The notes: generated from the sequence alone by a model not told the origin. Counted from the stretch's first letter, positions 25,292 to 34,815 are shown. The stretch: 64,000 bases of DNA from Mariprofundus erugo (GCF_005818865.1 NZ_VBRY01000005.1:124001-188000); one strand, 5' to 3'. Program-made: numbers and translations.

Positions 25292-28200
25292 TCAGCGCAG
25301 CGTCAGCCACATGTTTTCAAGTTTTTTCACCGATACCGGTGTCGAAGTTTTCAGCTCCTGGGCAAACAGCGAGACACGCAACTCCTCAATCAGCCAGCGG
25401 AACGTTTCAAGATCAGCGGTGTCGCCATGAGCGGAAATGATCGCTTTCTGGCGGGCGTCATACTGTGACCACAGCTGGCTGATGGCCTGACGGTGCTGAC
25501 TATCCTGTTTCAGGTTACGGCCGGCCTTTTCGAGGCGCAGAGCTGCAGCCTGAATAAAGCGAGGGAAGTGGGACAGCCATTCAGCAGGTGTGGCGGCAAC
25601 AAAACCGGGATAGATCAAACGGCTCATTTGCAGGCGTATATCCTCCACCACCGGCTGTAATTGCAGTGAACGCACGCCCTCCAGAGCCTGGCTCAGGCCG
25701 TGATAGGCGGAAAGGGCGGCACTGACGGCATCCGCCAGTTCACCGGCCCGTGCGACAATGCGGGAGCGGCCGGCATCCAGCCGTTTTACAAAATCGGCTT
25801 CTGTGCGCGGAAGCGGTGATTGCATGAACAGGGCGGTAAAGGCCGCTTCGATCAGCTCCTCTTTCAGCGCGGCAGGGCTACCGATCAGCGCATAGAGCAG
25901 CGTCAGCTTTTGCAGTTGCGGGCTGTTCTTTTTCAGCAGCTCCACCTGCTGGTGCAGTGAGAGCATGAACAGGCGGCGCAGGCCGGGTTGCATGGCACGG
26001 GCCGCTTCATGACGATTTTCGAAGATGCGGATGGCAACGGTTTGACCGCAGTCGCACAGGGCCGGGAAAAATTGCAGCGACAGTCCGTTTTGTACCCTGG
26101 CAATCGATTCGGGCAGGTCGCCGAAATCCCAGCGGGTGATTCCAACACGTTCAATGTTCCGGACGGTATCGATCGATTGCAGGCTGCGACGGCTGGTTTC
26201 GGCATACTTTTCCTGCAGCGCTCTAAGGTCATGGCTGCTGGCCAGGGATTTGCCATGCGCATCAACAACACTGAATTTCATCTGCAGGTGGCGTGGCAGG
26301 GGATCTGTTCCCCAGTCGCTGCGGTGTGGTTCAAGCCCTGTCATGCGGCCGAGTTCACGTGCCAGGGCAGTCAGTAAATCCCCTTGCGCAAATGCCATGT
26401 TTTCGCCGGCGGCACGGGCAAATTCAGGGGCTGGCACAAAGCGGCGCCGGATTGATTTTGGCAGGCATTTAATCAGCACAGTCAACTTTTCCACCAGCAT
26501 GCCCGGTACGAGCCATTCAAAAGGTTCCGGCTCAAGCTGGCCGAGTACCGGGAGGGGGACTAACAGGGTGATACCATCGGCCTGGTTGGATGGATCAAAG
26601 TGGTAGCTGTATTTCAGCCTCAGTTTGCCATTGCTGTATTCGTCCGGGAATGCCGATGCGTCCACGCTGGCACTGTCGCCGTGCAACAGTGTCTGCCGAT
26701 TCAGAAAGAGGAGTCGGGGCGATTGCTGTTCTGCCTGTTTGCGCCACTGCTCAAAAAGTTTGCCGCTGAAGATCCCCTCAGGGATCACTGCATCAAAGAA
26801 TTCAAAGCGTGCCTGCTCATCGGCCAGCAGGTCGCGCCGCCTTTGTTTGGCTTCAAGCGCTTCAAGCTCTGCGATCAGCTGTTGGTTATGTTGCAGAAAC
26901 TTGCCGTGGCTGCGGAACTCCGATGCCACCAGTGCATGGCGGATAAACAGCTCGCGCGAAATCACCGGATCAACAGGGCCATAGTGAATCCGGCGACGCC
27001 CGATCACCGGCAAGCCGTAGAGTGTTACTTTTTCCCAGGCGTGAACCTGAGCCTGTTTGCTCGACCAGTGCGGCTCACTGTAGCTGTGCTGCAATATATG
27101 GGGCGCCAGTCGTTCCAGCCACGCCGGATCAATGGGTGCAATCGTACGGCCAAAAAGGCGTCTGGTTTCAACAAGTTCTGAGCAGACCACCCATTTTGGC
27201 GGCTTTTTGGCCAGAGGTGAGGCGGGGAAAAGGGCAAACCTCAGGTTGCGGGCTCCCAGATAACACTTCTTTTCATCATCATAGAGGCCGACATGACTTA
27301 ACAGCCCTGCCAGCAGTGCCCGGTGTACGGCATCAGGGTGGGCTGGCTCACTGTTCGGCATCATCCGCATTTCCTGTACAATGGAGAGCAGCTGACTATG
27401 CAGGTCATGCCATTCGCGCAGCCTCAGATAGGAGAGAAATCGATCGTGGCAGAGTTTGTGCATTTTTGAACGGGAGAGATGACGGGACTGCTCGTGAAAC
27501 CAGTTCCACATGTTCAGCCAGGTCAGAAAGTCGGAGGCGGGATTGGCAAAGCTGCGGTGCTTCTCATCCGCCTGCTGTTGCATATCCATCGGGCGACCGC
27601 GTGGATCCTGTACGGAGAGGCCGGCAGCAATAATCAGCAGCTCCTGCAGAGCACCTTCTTCGCCAGCCTGCAGCAGCATGCGGCCAATGCGCGGATCGAC
27701 CGGCAATCGTACGAGCTTTTTTCCGATCGGGGTGAGTTGCCTGCCGCTATCGACCGCCTGCAGCTCCTCCAGCAGCCGGTAACCATCGCGAATGGCCTGT
27801 TGTTCGGGTGCATCCATAAAGGGAAATTTGCCGAGATCCCCCAGCCTGAGATTGCTCATCTGCAAAATCACACTGGCCAGGTTGGTGCGGCGGATTTCAG
27901 GATCGGTCTGTTCAGGGCGGTTGTTAAAGCTCTCCTCGCTGTAAAGACGGAAGCAGACGCCCGATGCGATACGGCCACAGCGGCCTGAGCGCTGGTTGGC
28001 CGATGCCTGCGAAATCGGTTCGATCGGCAGGCGCTGCACCTTGGTACGGACGCTATAGCGGCTGATACGGGCAAGGCCCGAGTCGATGACAAAACGGATG
28101 CCGGGTACGGTCAGTGAGGTTTCCGCCACATTGGTGGCCAGCACAATACGGCGGCCGGGATGTGACTGAAACACCCGATCCTGCTCGGCCGGTGAGAGAC

Positions 28201-29179
28201 GGGAGAGCAGGGGAATGACCTCTGTGTGTTTCATCGCATGGCGGTGAAGCAGGTCGCTGGCTTCACGGATTTCCCGCTCTCCGGGCAGGAATACCAGGAT
28301 ATCACCGAACGGGTCGATCGACGCCGCCTCATCGACGGCATCGGCAATAGCCTGTGGCAGATCACGGTCCAGCTCATCCTCATCCCCCTGAATCGGGCGA
28401 TAAAGAACCTCAACCGGATAACTGCGCCCTGATACCTCAATGACCGGGGCATCATCAAAAAATGCCGAAAAGCGGGCTGTATTGATGGTGGCCGAGGTGA
28501 TGATGACCTTAAGATCACGGCGCTGCGGCAGAAGCTGTTTCAGATAACCGAGCAGAAAATCGATATTCAGGCTGCGCTCATGAGCCTCATCGATGACGAT
28601 GGTGTCGTAGGCAAGCAGTTGCGGATCACTCTGTATTTCAGCGAGAAGGATACCATCGGTCATCAGCTTGATCAGGGCATTCGGGCCGGTATGATCAGAG
28701 AAACGCACCTTGAAGCCGACGTGCTCGCCGATGCGGCTGTTCAGTTCTGCTGCAATACGGCCGGCGACCGAGCGGGCGGCAATACGGCGCGGCTGGGTAT
28801 GACCGATCAGGCCTGCAATGCCGCGTCCCAGCTCCAGGCAAATTTTGGGAATCTGGGTCGTTTTTCCGGAGCCGGTCTCACCTGCGATAATGATCACCTG
28901 ATGGCGTTCAATAGCATCGGCAATCTGCTGGCGTTTACCCGATACAGGCAGTGACTCCGGGTAGGTAATCACGGGCCGGCTTTGCATGCGCTGTTTGAAT
29001 GTCGCAACCGATGTGTGGATGGCATCCGTTAATGTTGCCAGTGCCCGGTCCACCGGTTTTCCCTGTTTGCTGCGCTGGCGAAGTCCGTGCAGTCGTTTGC
29101 TGAATGCACGTCGATCGCTGATCATGCAGGAGGGGAGCAGATCGAGCAGGGCATTGATGGGATGAGCGATGTTATCCAT
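25292..29179 (-). CDS. hrpA: ATP-dependent RNA helicase HrpA
   Basis: 1295 residues, the normal length for this DEAH-box helicase. Motif I is IIAGETGSGKTTQIPK near residue 95; DEAHERSLN is motif II, ITSATINTARFS is motif III, and SQASANQRSGRCGRIASGVC is motif VI. The helicase-associated HA2/OB region and the large DUF3418 C-terminal extension typical of HrpA follow. The family remodels structured RNA and ribosomes; the exact substrate is not evident. No clear ribosome site precedes ATG 29179. A MITE-like repeat begins 54 bp upstream. Monocistronic. Confidence 0.96.
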   Translation of the reverse strand: MDNIAHPINALLDLLPSCMISDRRAFSKRLHGLRQRSKQGKPVDRALATLTDAIHTSVATFKQRMQSRPVITYPESLPVSGKRQQIADAIERHQVIIIAGETGSGKTTQIPKICLELGRGIAGLIGHTQPRRIAARSVAGRIAAELNSRIGEHVGFKVRFSDHTGPNALIKLMTDGILLAEIQSDPQLLAYDTIVIDEAHERSLNIDFLLGYLKQLLPQRRDLKVIITSATINTARFSAFFDDAPVIEVSGRSYPVEVLYRPIQGDEDELDRDLPQAIADAVDEAASIDPFGDILVFLPGEREIREASDLLHRHAMKHTEVIPLLSRLSPAEQDRVFQSHPGRRIVLATNVAETSLTVPGIRFVIDSGLARISRYSVRTKVQRLPIEPISQASANQRSGRCGRIASGVCFRLYSEESFNNRPEQTDPEIRRTNLASVILQMSNLRLGDLGKFPFMDAPEQQAIRDGYRLLEELQAVDSGRQLTPIGKKLVRLPVDPRIGRMLLQAGEEGALQELLIIAAGLSVQDPRGRPMDMQQQADEKHRSFANPASDFLTWLNMWNWFHEQSRHLSRSKMHKLCHDRFLSYLRLREWHDLHSQLLSIVQEMRMMPNSEPAHPDAVHRALLAGLLSHVGLYDDEKKCYLGARNLRFALFPASPLAKKPPKWVVCSELVETRRLFGRTIAPIDPAWLERLAPHILQHSYSEPHWSSKQAQVHAWEKVTLYGLPVIGRRRIHYGPVDPVISRELFIRHALVASEFRSHGKFLQHNQQLIAELEALEAKQRRRDLLADEQARFEFFDAVIPEGIFSGKLFEQWRKQAEQQSPRLLFLNRQTLLHGDSASVDASAFPDEYSNGKLRLKYSYHFDPSNQADGITLLVPLPVLGQLEPEPFEWLVPGMLVEKLTVLIKCLPKSIRRRFVPAPEFARAAGENMAFAQGDLLTALARELGRMTGLEPHRSDWGTDPLPRHLQMKFSVVDAHGKSLASSHDLRALQEKYAETSRRSLQSIDTVRNIERVGITRWDFGDLPESIARVQNGLSLQFFPALCDCGQTVAIRIFENRHEAARAMQPGLRRLFMLSLHQQVELLKKNSPQLQKLTLLYALIGSPAALKEELIEAAFTALFMQSPLPRTEADFVKRLDAGRSRIVARAGELADAVSAALSAYHGLSQALEGVRSLQLQPVVEDIRLQMSRLIYPGFVAATPAEWLSHFPRFIQAAALRLEKAGRNLKQDSQHRQAISQLWSQYDARQKAIISAHGDTADLETFRWLIEELRVSLFAQELKTSTPVSVKKLENMWLTLR

Positions 29180-29751
29180 AAGAGCGCAGCACTCTATATC
29201 AAGGCTGTTACCATTGTCCTTGATAAACTACAGGGAAGCGCTGATTTATTCTGCGCTTCCGAGCGAGCCATGGACGGGCGCCACAATCCGGCAGGATAGC
29301 CGGATTGGACGGCGTTGCCGCCGCCGGGTGAGCTGCAGGATGCAGCGCGTCAAATCAGATGCGTAAGTGACTGATTTGTAAGCAAAGACAAAATGACTCG
29401 GGCATCATGCCCGCACCCTGCGGGCAGCCGTTGGCCGTCCAATCGGCTTGCTGCCTCGTTGTCGCGTTTTTGCCTTTGCGAACCGATTTTGCCAGGAGGG
29501 CAATCAATCAGCATCTCCTTCACGCTGTAAACCATTGCGGTTACTTTGTGTAACTCTGTCTCCTTTGCAATGAAACGCTTTTAAGTGACTGGCTTTTTCA
29601 TGCGATTGCCCTGTACAGGGAAGTCATCCATCCGTTGTGCACCCTGGCTGATGACCGGAACCGGGCTCATCCGGGCGGGTGATAAAAGCAGGATCAAAAA
29701 TATGCGTTTGGCAGTTAACAGAAGAGAATTGAGGGTGTAACATTCAGGCCC
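29180..29751. other. Intergenic region between hrpA and response regulator
   Basis: About 570 bases. More than half is the second MITE-like repeat copy (29234-29518). The remaining 29519-29751 should hold the promoter for the plus-strand receiver gene; AT-rich runs occur near 29690-29735. No other gene was recognised. Confidence 0.5.
29234..29518. repeat. MITE-like dispersed repeat, copy 2
   Basis: About 285 bp. It shares the termini (GGAAGCGCTGATTTATT at the left; right end reverse complement GGAGATGCTGATTGATT) and most internal sequence with 12581-12796, but has about 70 additional bases near 29280-29345 containing its own GC-rich palindromes. Same orientation relative to the downstream minus-strand gene (hrpA) as copy 1 has to the globin gene. 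No coding potential. Confidence 0.7.
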
Positions 29752-30108
29752 ATGATTGTAGATATTATCGATGATGAGCGTCATGTTCGCGAGATGCTTG
29801 CTGAAATAGCCGATATCCTTGGTTATCAGGCCCGCACATATCAGAGCGGTGATGAATATTTCGCCTATGTCACCAGCCCTCAATATCAGCCGCCCGGTGT
29901 GGTGATCAGCGATGTGCGTATGCCGGGTATTGATGGCTATAACCTGATGCGCAAGGTGAACAGGCTCTATCCCGATGTCCCGTTTATCATTGTGACCGGC
30001 TATCAGGAAGTCGAGGATAAATGTTCGGATATTCCGCATACCTTTATGCGTAAACCGTTCAATCCCGAGGTGCTTGAGGCGGTTCTGGCCGAGCTCAATC
30101 TGCGTTAA
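29752..30108 (+). CDS. Single-domain response regulator (CheY/Spo0F-like receiver)
   Basis: 118 residues containing only a receiver domain. Acidic pocket IIDDERHVRE near residue 6, phosphorylatable Asp in VVISDVRMPGIDGY near 54, switch Thr in IIVTGYQEV, and Lys in TFMRKPFNPE. There is no output domain, so it probably relays phosphate or acts through protein contacts. It stands alone, plus strand, flanked by repeats. The two hybrid kinases upstream (20470-25007) could be partners, but no direct linkage is shown. Confidence 0.9.
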   Translation: MIVDIIDDERHVREMLAEIADILGYQARTYQSGDEYFAYVTSPQYQPPGVVISDVRMPGIDGYNLMRKVNRLYPDVPFIIVTGYQEVEDKCSDIPHTFMRKPFNPEVLEAVLAELNLR

Positions 30109-30280
30109 AAAGTTCTTTTCAGCCTCGGCAGTTTGTTCACCCTGACCGAGGTCTGCCTGCATAAAAGGTTCATCGCCGAAGTCCCGGGAACCAGTGCCGT
30201 TCAAGATGAGCTGATGCCGTTTCCTCTCCTGCAAGTCAGAGTATTCCTGGTTCATTTCTGTGCACGGAGGGGCAAAGCCG
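30109..30280. other. Degenerate edge of the repeat block
   Basis: 172 bases between the receiver gene and the first full repeat. They contain AAAGGTTCATCGCCGAAGTC and AACCAGTGCCG, weakly matching the spacer segment of the later repeats (for example 30553-30590), and GGGGCAAAGCCGCTTGATTCC leading into copy 1. A decayed partial repeat unit. Confidence 0.5.
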
Positions 30281-30442
30281 CTTGATTCCCCCCCTTATAG
30301 ATTTGCCGAACAGAGTGATTCACTACAGAAACAAGCTGCGGATGCAGCGGCTGTAGTGAATGGCTCGCATGAGGGAATCCGCAGGACAAAGATATCGGGG
30401 GCGGCTTTCTTTCACCCCTTTCTTTACCGATAAAGAAAGGGG
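30281..30442. repeat. Long palindromic repeat, copy 1 of 4
   Basis: Core of 162 bp. It contains a perfect 10-bp stem TTCACTACAG/CTGTAGTGAA (30319-30328 with 30351-30360), an inner GCTGC-GGAT-GCAGC hairpin, an outer GATTCCC/GGGAATC pair and a separate 11-bp hairpin CCCCTTTCTTT/AAAGAAAGGGG (30415-30442). It is followed by a 164-bp linker that repeats after copy 2. Confidence 0.9.
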
Positions 30443-30606
30443 CTGCTCTGCTTTAGCAGAGTAGTCGCGTAGTTTTAAATGCATCTTGTCGCTGACAGGG
30501 TATTAAAAAACTGCTTCAGCCATCTTGCCTGTTCATGCGCGATGAACCAAAAAAGGTTCATCGCGAAAGCCCGAAAACCAGTGCCGGTAACGATGGGTGG
30601 GTGCCG
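30443..30606. repeat. Linker repeat between palindromic copies 1 and 2
   Basis: 164 bp, nearly identical to 30767-30930. It contains CTCTGC-TTTA-GCAGAG and a perfect 11-bp hairpin CGCGATGAACC/GGTTCATCGCG (30538-30565). Its presence after both copies 1 and 2 means a roughly 325-bp unit is tandemly repeated. Confidence 0.85.
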
Positions 30607-30766
30607 CTTGATTCCCCCTTATAGATTTGCCGAACAGAGTGATTCACTACAGAAACAAGCTGCGGATGCAGCGGCTGTAGTGAATGGCTCGCATGAGGGA
30701 ATCCGCAGGACAAAGATATCGGGGGCGGCTTTCTTTCACCCCTTTCTTTACCGATAAAGAAAGGGG
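30607..30766. repeat. Long palindromic repeat, copy 2 of 4
   Basis: 160-bp core, the same as copy 1 except for two fewer C residues in the early C-run. All hairpins are preserved. Confidence 0.9.
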
Positions 30767-30930
30767 CTGCTCTGCTTTAGCAGAGTAGTCGCGTAGTTTT
30801 AAATGCATCTTATCGCTGACAGGGTATTAAAAAACTGCTTCAGCCATCTTGCCCGCTCATGCGCGATGAACCAAAAAAGGTTCATCGCGAAAGCCCGAAA
30901 ACCGGTGCTGGTAAAGAGGAGTGGATGCCG
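30767..30930. repeat. Linker repeat between palindromic copies 2 and 3
   Basis: 164 bp, close match to 30443-30606 with scattered substitutions (for example CTTATCGC for CTTGTCGC), including the GGTTCATCGCG hairpin. Confidence 0.85.
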
Positions 30931-31092
30931 CTTGATTCCCCCCCTTATAGATTTGCCGAACAGAGTGATTCACTACAGAAACAAGCTGCGGATGCAGCGG
31001 CTGTAGTGAATGGCTCGCATGAGGGAATCCGCAGGACAAAGATATCGGGGGCGGCTTTCTTTCACCCCTTTCTTTACCGATAAAGAAAGGGG
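30931..31092. repeat. Long palindromic repeat, copy 3 of 4
   Basis: 162-bp core identical in plan to copy 1, with seven Cs in the C-run. The downstream sequence (31093-31249) is unrelated to the linker and resembles a different sequence context. Confidence 0.9.
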
Positions 31093-31249
31093 GATGCTCT
31101 GCTTTAGGGTGATGCTGATGTGTTGCCATCCTGGCCATGATCGAACGCAAAGGTTGGATGTACGTTTTCGCCTTTGCCTGCAAACCCAACATTCACGCGT
31201 CTGATTTGATTCGCTGTATCCTGGAGCTCACCGGGCGGCGGCAAAGCCG

Positions 31250-31409
31250 TTTGATTCCCCCTTATAGATTTGCCGAACAGAGTGATTCACTACAGAAACA
31301 AGCTGCGGATGCAGCGGCTGTAGTGAATGGCTCGCATGAGGGAATCCGCAGGACAAAGATATCGGGGGCGGCTTTCTTTCACCCCTTTCTTTACCGATAA
31401 AGAAAGGGG
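31250..31409. repeat. Long palindromic repeat, copy 4 of 4
   Basis: 160-bp core with five Cs in the C-run and a T in place of the leading C. It is followed by a diverged linker (31410-31512) retaining the TAAATGCATCTTATCGCTGACAGGG-like segment, truncated before the hairpin. Confidence 0.9.
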
Positions 31410-31519
31410 GATGTTCTGCTTTAGCAGAGTATTCTGTGTTGCTTTAAATGCATCTTATCGCTGACAGGGTTTCAAAAGCTTGCTTCACCATATTGCCCGC
31501 TCATGCGCGATGAAATCGT

Positions 31520-31552
31520 AAAAAAGGGGCTTCTAATCAAGCCCCTTTTTTT
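31520..31552. terminator. Bidirectional intrinsic terminator
   Basis: Stem GGGGCTT/AAGCCCC (31526-31532 with 31539-31545), loop CTAATC, flanked by an A-run on the left and a T-run on the right. It can work for the minus-strand gene ending at 31578 and for any plus-strand transcript leaving the repeat block. Confidence 0.88.
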
Positions 31553-31577
31553 ACGCATATGATGAAGCGGGTAAGCG

Positions 31578-31790
31578 TCAGGCGGCCTGCGCTGCCCGCT
31601 CAAGAAGATTTCGGGTCATCAGCTCAAGCGTGCCCAGGTTGACCAGCATCCCTTCAGCATGGCCGGGGTATTTCACGAAGATCTGGGCACCGCCCCTGTG
31701 ATCCACGACAGCTTTTTTGGTATACGCCTCTCCGTGTACATGGGTGAGAGCATCAAGATATTCCCGGATTGATTTTTCAATAAATTGCAT
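31578..31790 (-). CDS. Small conserved-looking hypothetical protein
   Basis: 70 residues beginning MQFIEKSIREYLDALTHVHGEAY and ending RNLLERAAQAA. Soluble and mixed charge; no motif recognised. ATG 31790 has AAAGGAGG 5 nt ahead, a strong site, and an intrinsic terminator lies 25-60 nt after the stop, so the gene is probably expressed. An upstream in-frame start at 31817 lacks such a site. It is monocistronic, between the repeat block and tldE. Confidence 0.7.
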   Translation of the reverse strand: MQFIEKSIREYLDALTHVHGEAYTKKAVVDHRGGAQIFVKYPGHAEGMLVNLGTLELMTRNLLERAAQAA

Positions 31791-31978
31791 AGCAACCTCC
31801 TTTTGTTGTGCATGCAACCTGAGGTATAGATCAATAAAGACCGAGTGTCAAAGTCGGACTTTATGCCTGAAGGAGACAGACAGGCGTATCTATGCGCTCC
31901 GGATCAGGCAGTTGATACATTCATGATGGGTTGCACAGCGACAGAGGAGATCCCGTGAGGAGGGTAAAAGGGGGGCAG

Positions 31979-33358
31979 TTATGCCCCGGCGATCGTCATG
32001 CCCTCAATGGCAATGGAAGGAACTGCCGATGAGCCGAACCAGGTAAGATCGGAGCCGACATGGCTGATCTGTGCAAACATCTCTTTCAGGTTGCCGGCAA
32101 TGGTGATGCCCTGAACCGGTCGTACGATCATACCATTTTCGATCAGGAAACCGCTGGCGCCACGCGAATAATCGCCGGTGACGGAATTCACACCGAAACC
32201 GATCAGTTCAGTCACCAGCAGACCATGGCGGATTTGTCGGATGATATCGGTCTGTGACAGAGAGCCCGGCTGCCAGATCAGATTGGCACTGCCGATGCCG
32301 ATGTCGCCGGTTAATCCTCGCACAGCACTGCCCGTTTCAGGCATGCCGAGTCGTCGGGCTGTATAGCGATCGGTAAGAAAATGCTGCAATACACCATCGC
32401 TGACCAGGCGGTGGCTGGCAGTGCGGGTGCCTTCGCCATCAAACAGACGATTCCCCAGTCCATCCGGGTGATCCGGATTGTCATCGATACAAACGCCGGC
32501 CGGAAAGAGGGGCTGATGCAGGCAATCGGTCAGAAATGAACGCTGCTGCAGTATGGCCCGTCCATTGATGGCCCCGATCAGATGGCCGAGCAGGGATGTG
32601 GCAATGCGGGGCTCAAAGACGACCGTGGCTGCACCGCTTTCCATGCTGCCCGGATCAAGGCGGCGCCAGGCCCGTTCGGCAGCTTCCCGGCCGATCAGGT
32701 CGGGGGTGCGCAGCCCTGACACATGCAGAGCCCTGTGCCAGGCGTAATCGCGTTGCATGCCATCACCATGGCCGGCAATGACGGAAATACTCAGTGATGC
32801 GGAGGCTTTGCTATAGGCGGCTGAAAACCCGTCGCTGCTGGCATATACGACATGGCTGATACCGAAGCTGGCGGCAGCACCTTCGCTGTTACTGATGGCT
32901 GTGGAGCAGGAGAGTGCGACCTCCTCGCACGCGAGTGCCGCATCCCTGGCTTCTTCCAGCGACCAGCCGGCATCGGATTCCGGATGGCGGAGGCGCCAGT
33001 CGGCCAGCTGCTGTTCGGTCGGGTGGTTGGCTCCAACCGGGGGAACGGCATCCGGATCGGCTTCTGAGATGCGTGCCATGGCAAGCACCTGTTCGGCGAG
33101 TTTTTGCAGCCCCTGTGGCGACACATCAGATGTGGATGCTGTGGCAAAGGCCATACCACTGGCGGTTTCCACAAAGGCGCGCAGACCTACGCCGCGTGCA
33201 TCCTCCCGCTCAACCGATTCAACCGTGCCGTTACGGACATTGATGGCATCGCCGGTATCGGAAACGCTCAGTGCATCGGCATGCGCCGCTCCGGCCCTGA
33301 GAGCGGCATCGATCAATTGACCGGTATAATCATGGGTGGAGCGTACTGTGGATTTCAT
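31979..33358 (-). CDS. tldE: TldE/PmbA metalloprotease-complex subunit
   Basis: 459 residues of the TldD/PmbA (U62) family. TldE is the non-catalytic partner that forms a heterodimeric protease with TldD; the pair degrades unfolded peptides and matures some ribosomal peptides. Typical segments: RNGTVESVEREDARGVGLRAFV near 42, MESGAATVVFEPRIATSLLGHL near 238, and the C-terminal NSVTGDYSRGASGFLIENG. It lacks the HExxxH metal motif of TldD, as expected. Its start overlaps the tldD stop by 4 nt (ATGA). Confidence 0.93.
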   Translation of the reverse strand: MKSTVRSTHDYTGQLIDAALRAGAAHADALSVSDTGDAINVRNGTVESVEREDARGVGLRAFVETASGMAFATASTSDVSPQGLQKLAEQVLAMARISEADPDAVPPVGANHPTEQQLADWRLRHPESDAGWSLEEARDAALACEEVALSCSTAISNSEGAAASFGISHVVYASSDGFSAAYSKASASLSISVIAGHGDGMQRDYAWHRALHVSGLRTPDLIGREAAERAWRRLDPGSMESGAATVVFEPRIATSLLGHLIGAINGRAILQQRSFLTDCLHQPLFPAGVCIDDNPDHPDGLGNRLFDGEGTRTASHRLVSDGVLQHFLTDRYTARRLGMPETGSAVRGLTGDIGIGSANLIWQPGSLSQTDIIRQIRHGLLVTELIGFGVNSVTGDYSRGASGFLIENGMIVRPVQGITIAGNLKEMFAQISHVGSDLTWFGSSAVPSIAIEGMTIAGA

Positions 33359-34815
33359 GCCTCGGTTCCTCCGACGGTCAGATCATCAATGCGTATGGTC
33401 GGCAAACCGACGCCGACCGGCACGGATTGACCGCCCTTGCCACAGGTGCCAACACCCGGATCAAGCGCCAGATCGTTGCCGATGCTTGAAACCTTCTGCA
33501 GTACCTCGTGACCGGAGCCGATCAGTGTGGCCCCCTTGACCGGGTACTGGATGATGCCGTTTTCGACGTAATAGGCTTCAGATGTGGTGAAAACAAATTT
33601 GCCCGAGGTGATATCGACCTGGCCGCCACCGAAGTTCACTGCATAAATACCCCGATCGAGAGAGGCAAGAATATCGGCCGGATCATCTTTTCCTGCCAGC
33701 ATGAACGTGTTGGTCATACGTGGCAGGACCGGGTGGGCGTAGGATTCACGGCGACCGTTGCCGGTTGGTTGCATGCCCATCAGCCGGGCATTCTGACGAT
33801 CGAGCAGGTAGCCGGTGAGGATACCATCCTCGATGAGGACTGTCCGGTGACTGGCGGTTCCCTCATCATCGACATTCAGGGAGCCACGGCGCTCGGCGAT
33901 GGTGCCATCATCCACCACGGTGATGCCGGGAGCGGCCACCCGTTTGCCCATCTTGTCAGCAAAGACGGAGCTGCCCTTGCGATTGAAATCCCCCTCAAGA
34001 CCGTGACCGATGGCTTCATGCAGCAGGATGCCGGGCCAGCCGGGCCCCAGCACGACCGGCATGCTGCCGGCGGGTGCCTTGCGGGCGGCAAGGTTCAGGG
34101 TGGCCAGACGTACGGCCTCCTGGACCAGACGTTCAGGTTCATCACTGTGGATCATACGGGCGAGGGAAAAGCGGCCACCGCCGCCGGCACTGCCTGTTTC
34201 ACGCCGTCCGTTCTCTTCAACAACCACTGAAATATTCAGCCGGATCAGCGGGCGTCCGTCATGAATATGGGCGCCATCCATACGGATCATATGAATGTCC
34301 GAGTAGGAGGAGGAGATATTGCCGAATACCTGTCTGACACGCGGATCGAGATTGCGCGCCATGGCATCCAGACGTTGCAGCAACTGTTTGCGTGCCGAAA
34401 AATCTACCGATGCAGCCGGGTTCTCAGCGCTGTAAAGAGCGACCTCACTCGCAGCACGATGGATACGCACAGAGGTGCGGTTGCCACCCGAGTCGGCAAT
34501 GGAGCGGGCCGAGCGGGCTGCCTGCATCAGGGCTTCCGGCTCCAGCCGGTCGGTATAGGCATGACCACTGGCCTCACCCTTGATCACGCGGGCACCGATG
34601 CCCTGCTGTGTCGAGGCCGAGACATGTTTTACCCGCCCCTCCTCAAGTGAGATGGATTCTGAAACCGAGTGTTCAATGTAGAGGTCCCCATCATCCGCAT
34701 CGGCCGGCAGCATGGCGGCAAGCACACGTTGTAACGCCTCTTCGGCTACTGGCAGTTGATCGCGGGAATCGGATGGTTGACTATGCATATGGGCAATCGT
34801 GTGGTTCGTATACAT
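33355..34815 (-). CDS. tldD: TldD metalloprotease
   Basis: 486 residues. Catalytic subunit of TldD/TldE with the zinc motif in GILLHEAIGHGLEGDFNRKG near 265 (HExxxH), and the family end motif YYVENGIIQYPVKGATLIGSGHEVL. Two starts are possible: ATG 34815 (MYTNHTIAH) and ATG 34788 (MHSQPSDSRD); neither has a clear ribosome site, and the shorter form fits the family length of about 480 slightly better. Directly followed by tldE. Adjacent tldD and tldE form one transcription unit. Confidence 0.94.
   Translation of the reverse strand: MYTNHTIAHMHSQPSDSRDQLPVAEEALQRVLAAMLPADADDGDLYIEHSVSESISLEEGRVKHVSASTQQGIGARVIKGEASGHAYTDRLEPEALMQAARSARSIADSGGNRTSVRIHRAASEVALYSAENPAASVDFSARKQLLQRLDAMARNLDPRVRQVFGNISSSYSDIHMIRMDGAHIHDGRPLIRLNISVVVEENGRRETGSAGGGGRFSLARMIHSDEPERLVQEAVRLATLNLAARKAPAGSMPVVLGPGWPGILLHEAIGHGLEGDFNRKGSSVFADKMGKRVAAPGITVVDDGTIAERRGSLNVDDEGTASHRTVLIEDGILTGYLLDRQNARLMGMQPTGNGRRESYAHPVLPRMTNTFMLAGKDDPADILASLDRGIYAVNFGGGQVDITSGKFVFTTSEAYYVENGIIQYPVKGATLIGSGHEVLQKVSSIGNDLALDPGVGTCGKGGQSVPVGVGLPTIRIDDLTVGGTEA

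Noticed and set aside
30479-31083. Small ORFs in the four repeats, ending AAFFHPFLYR
   Set aside because: The same DNA palindromes explain their conservation; no ribosome site is shared and no family is recognised.
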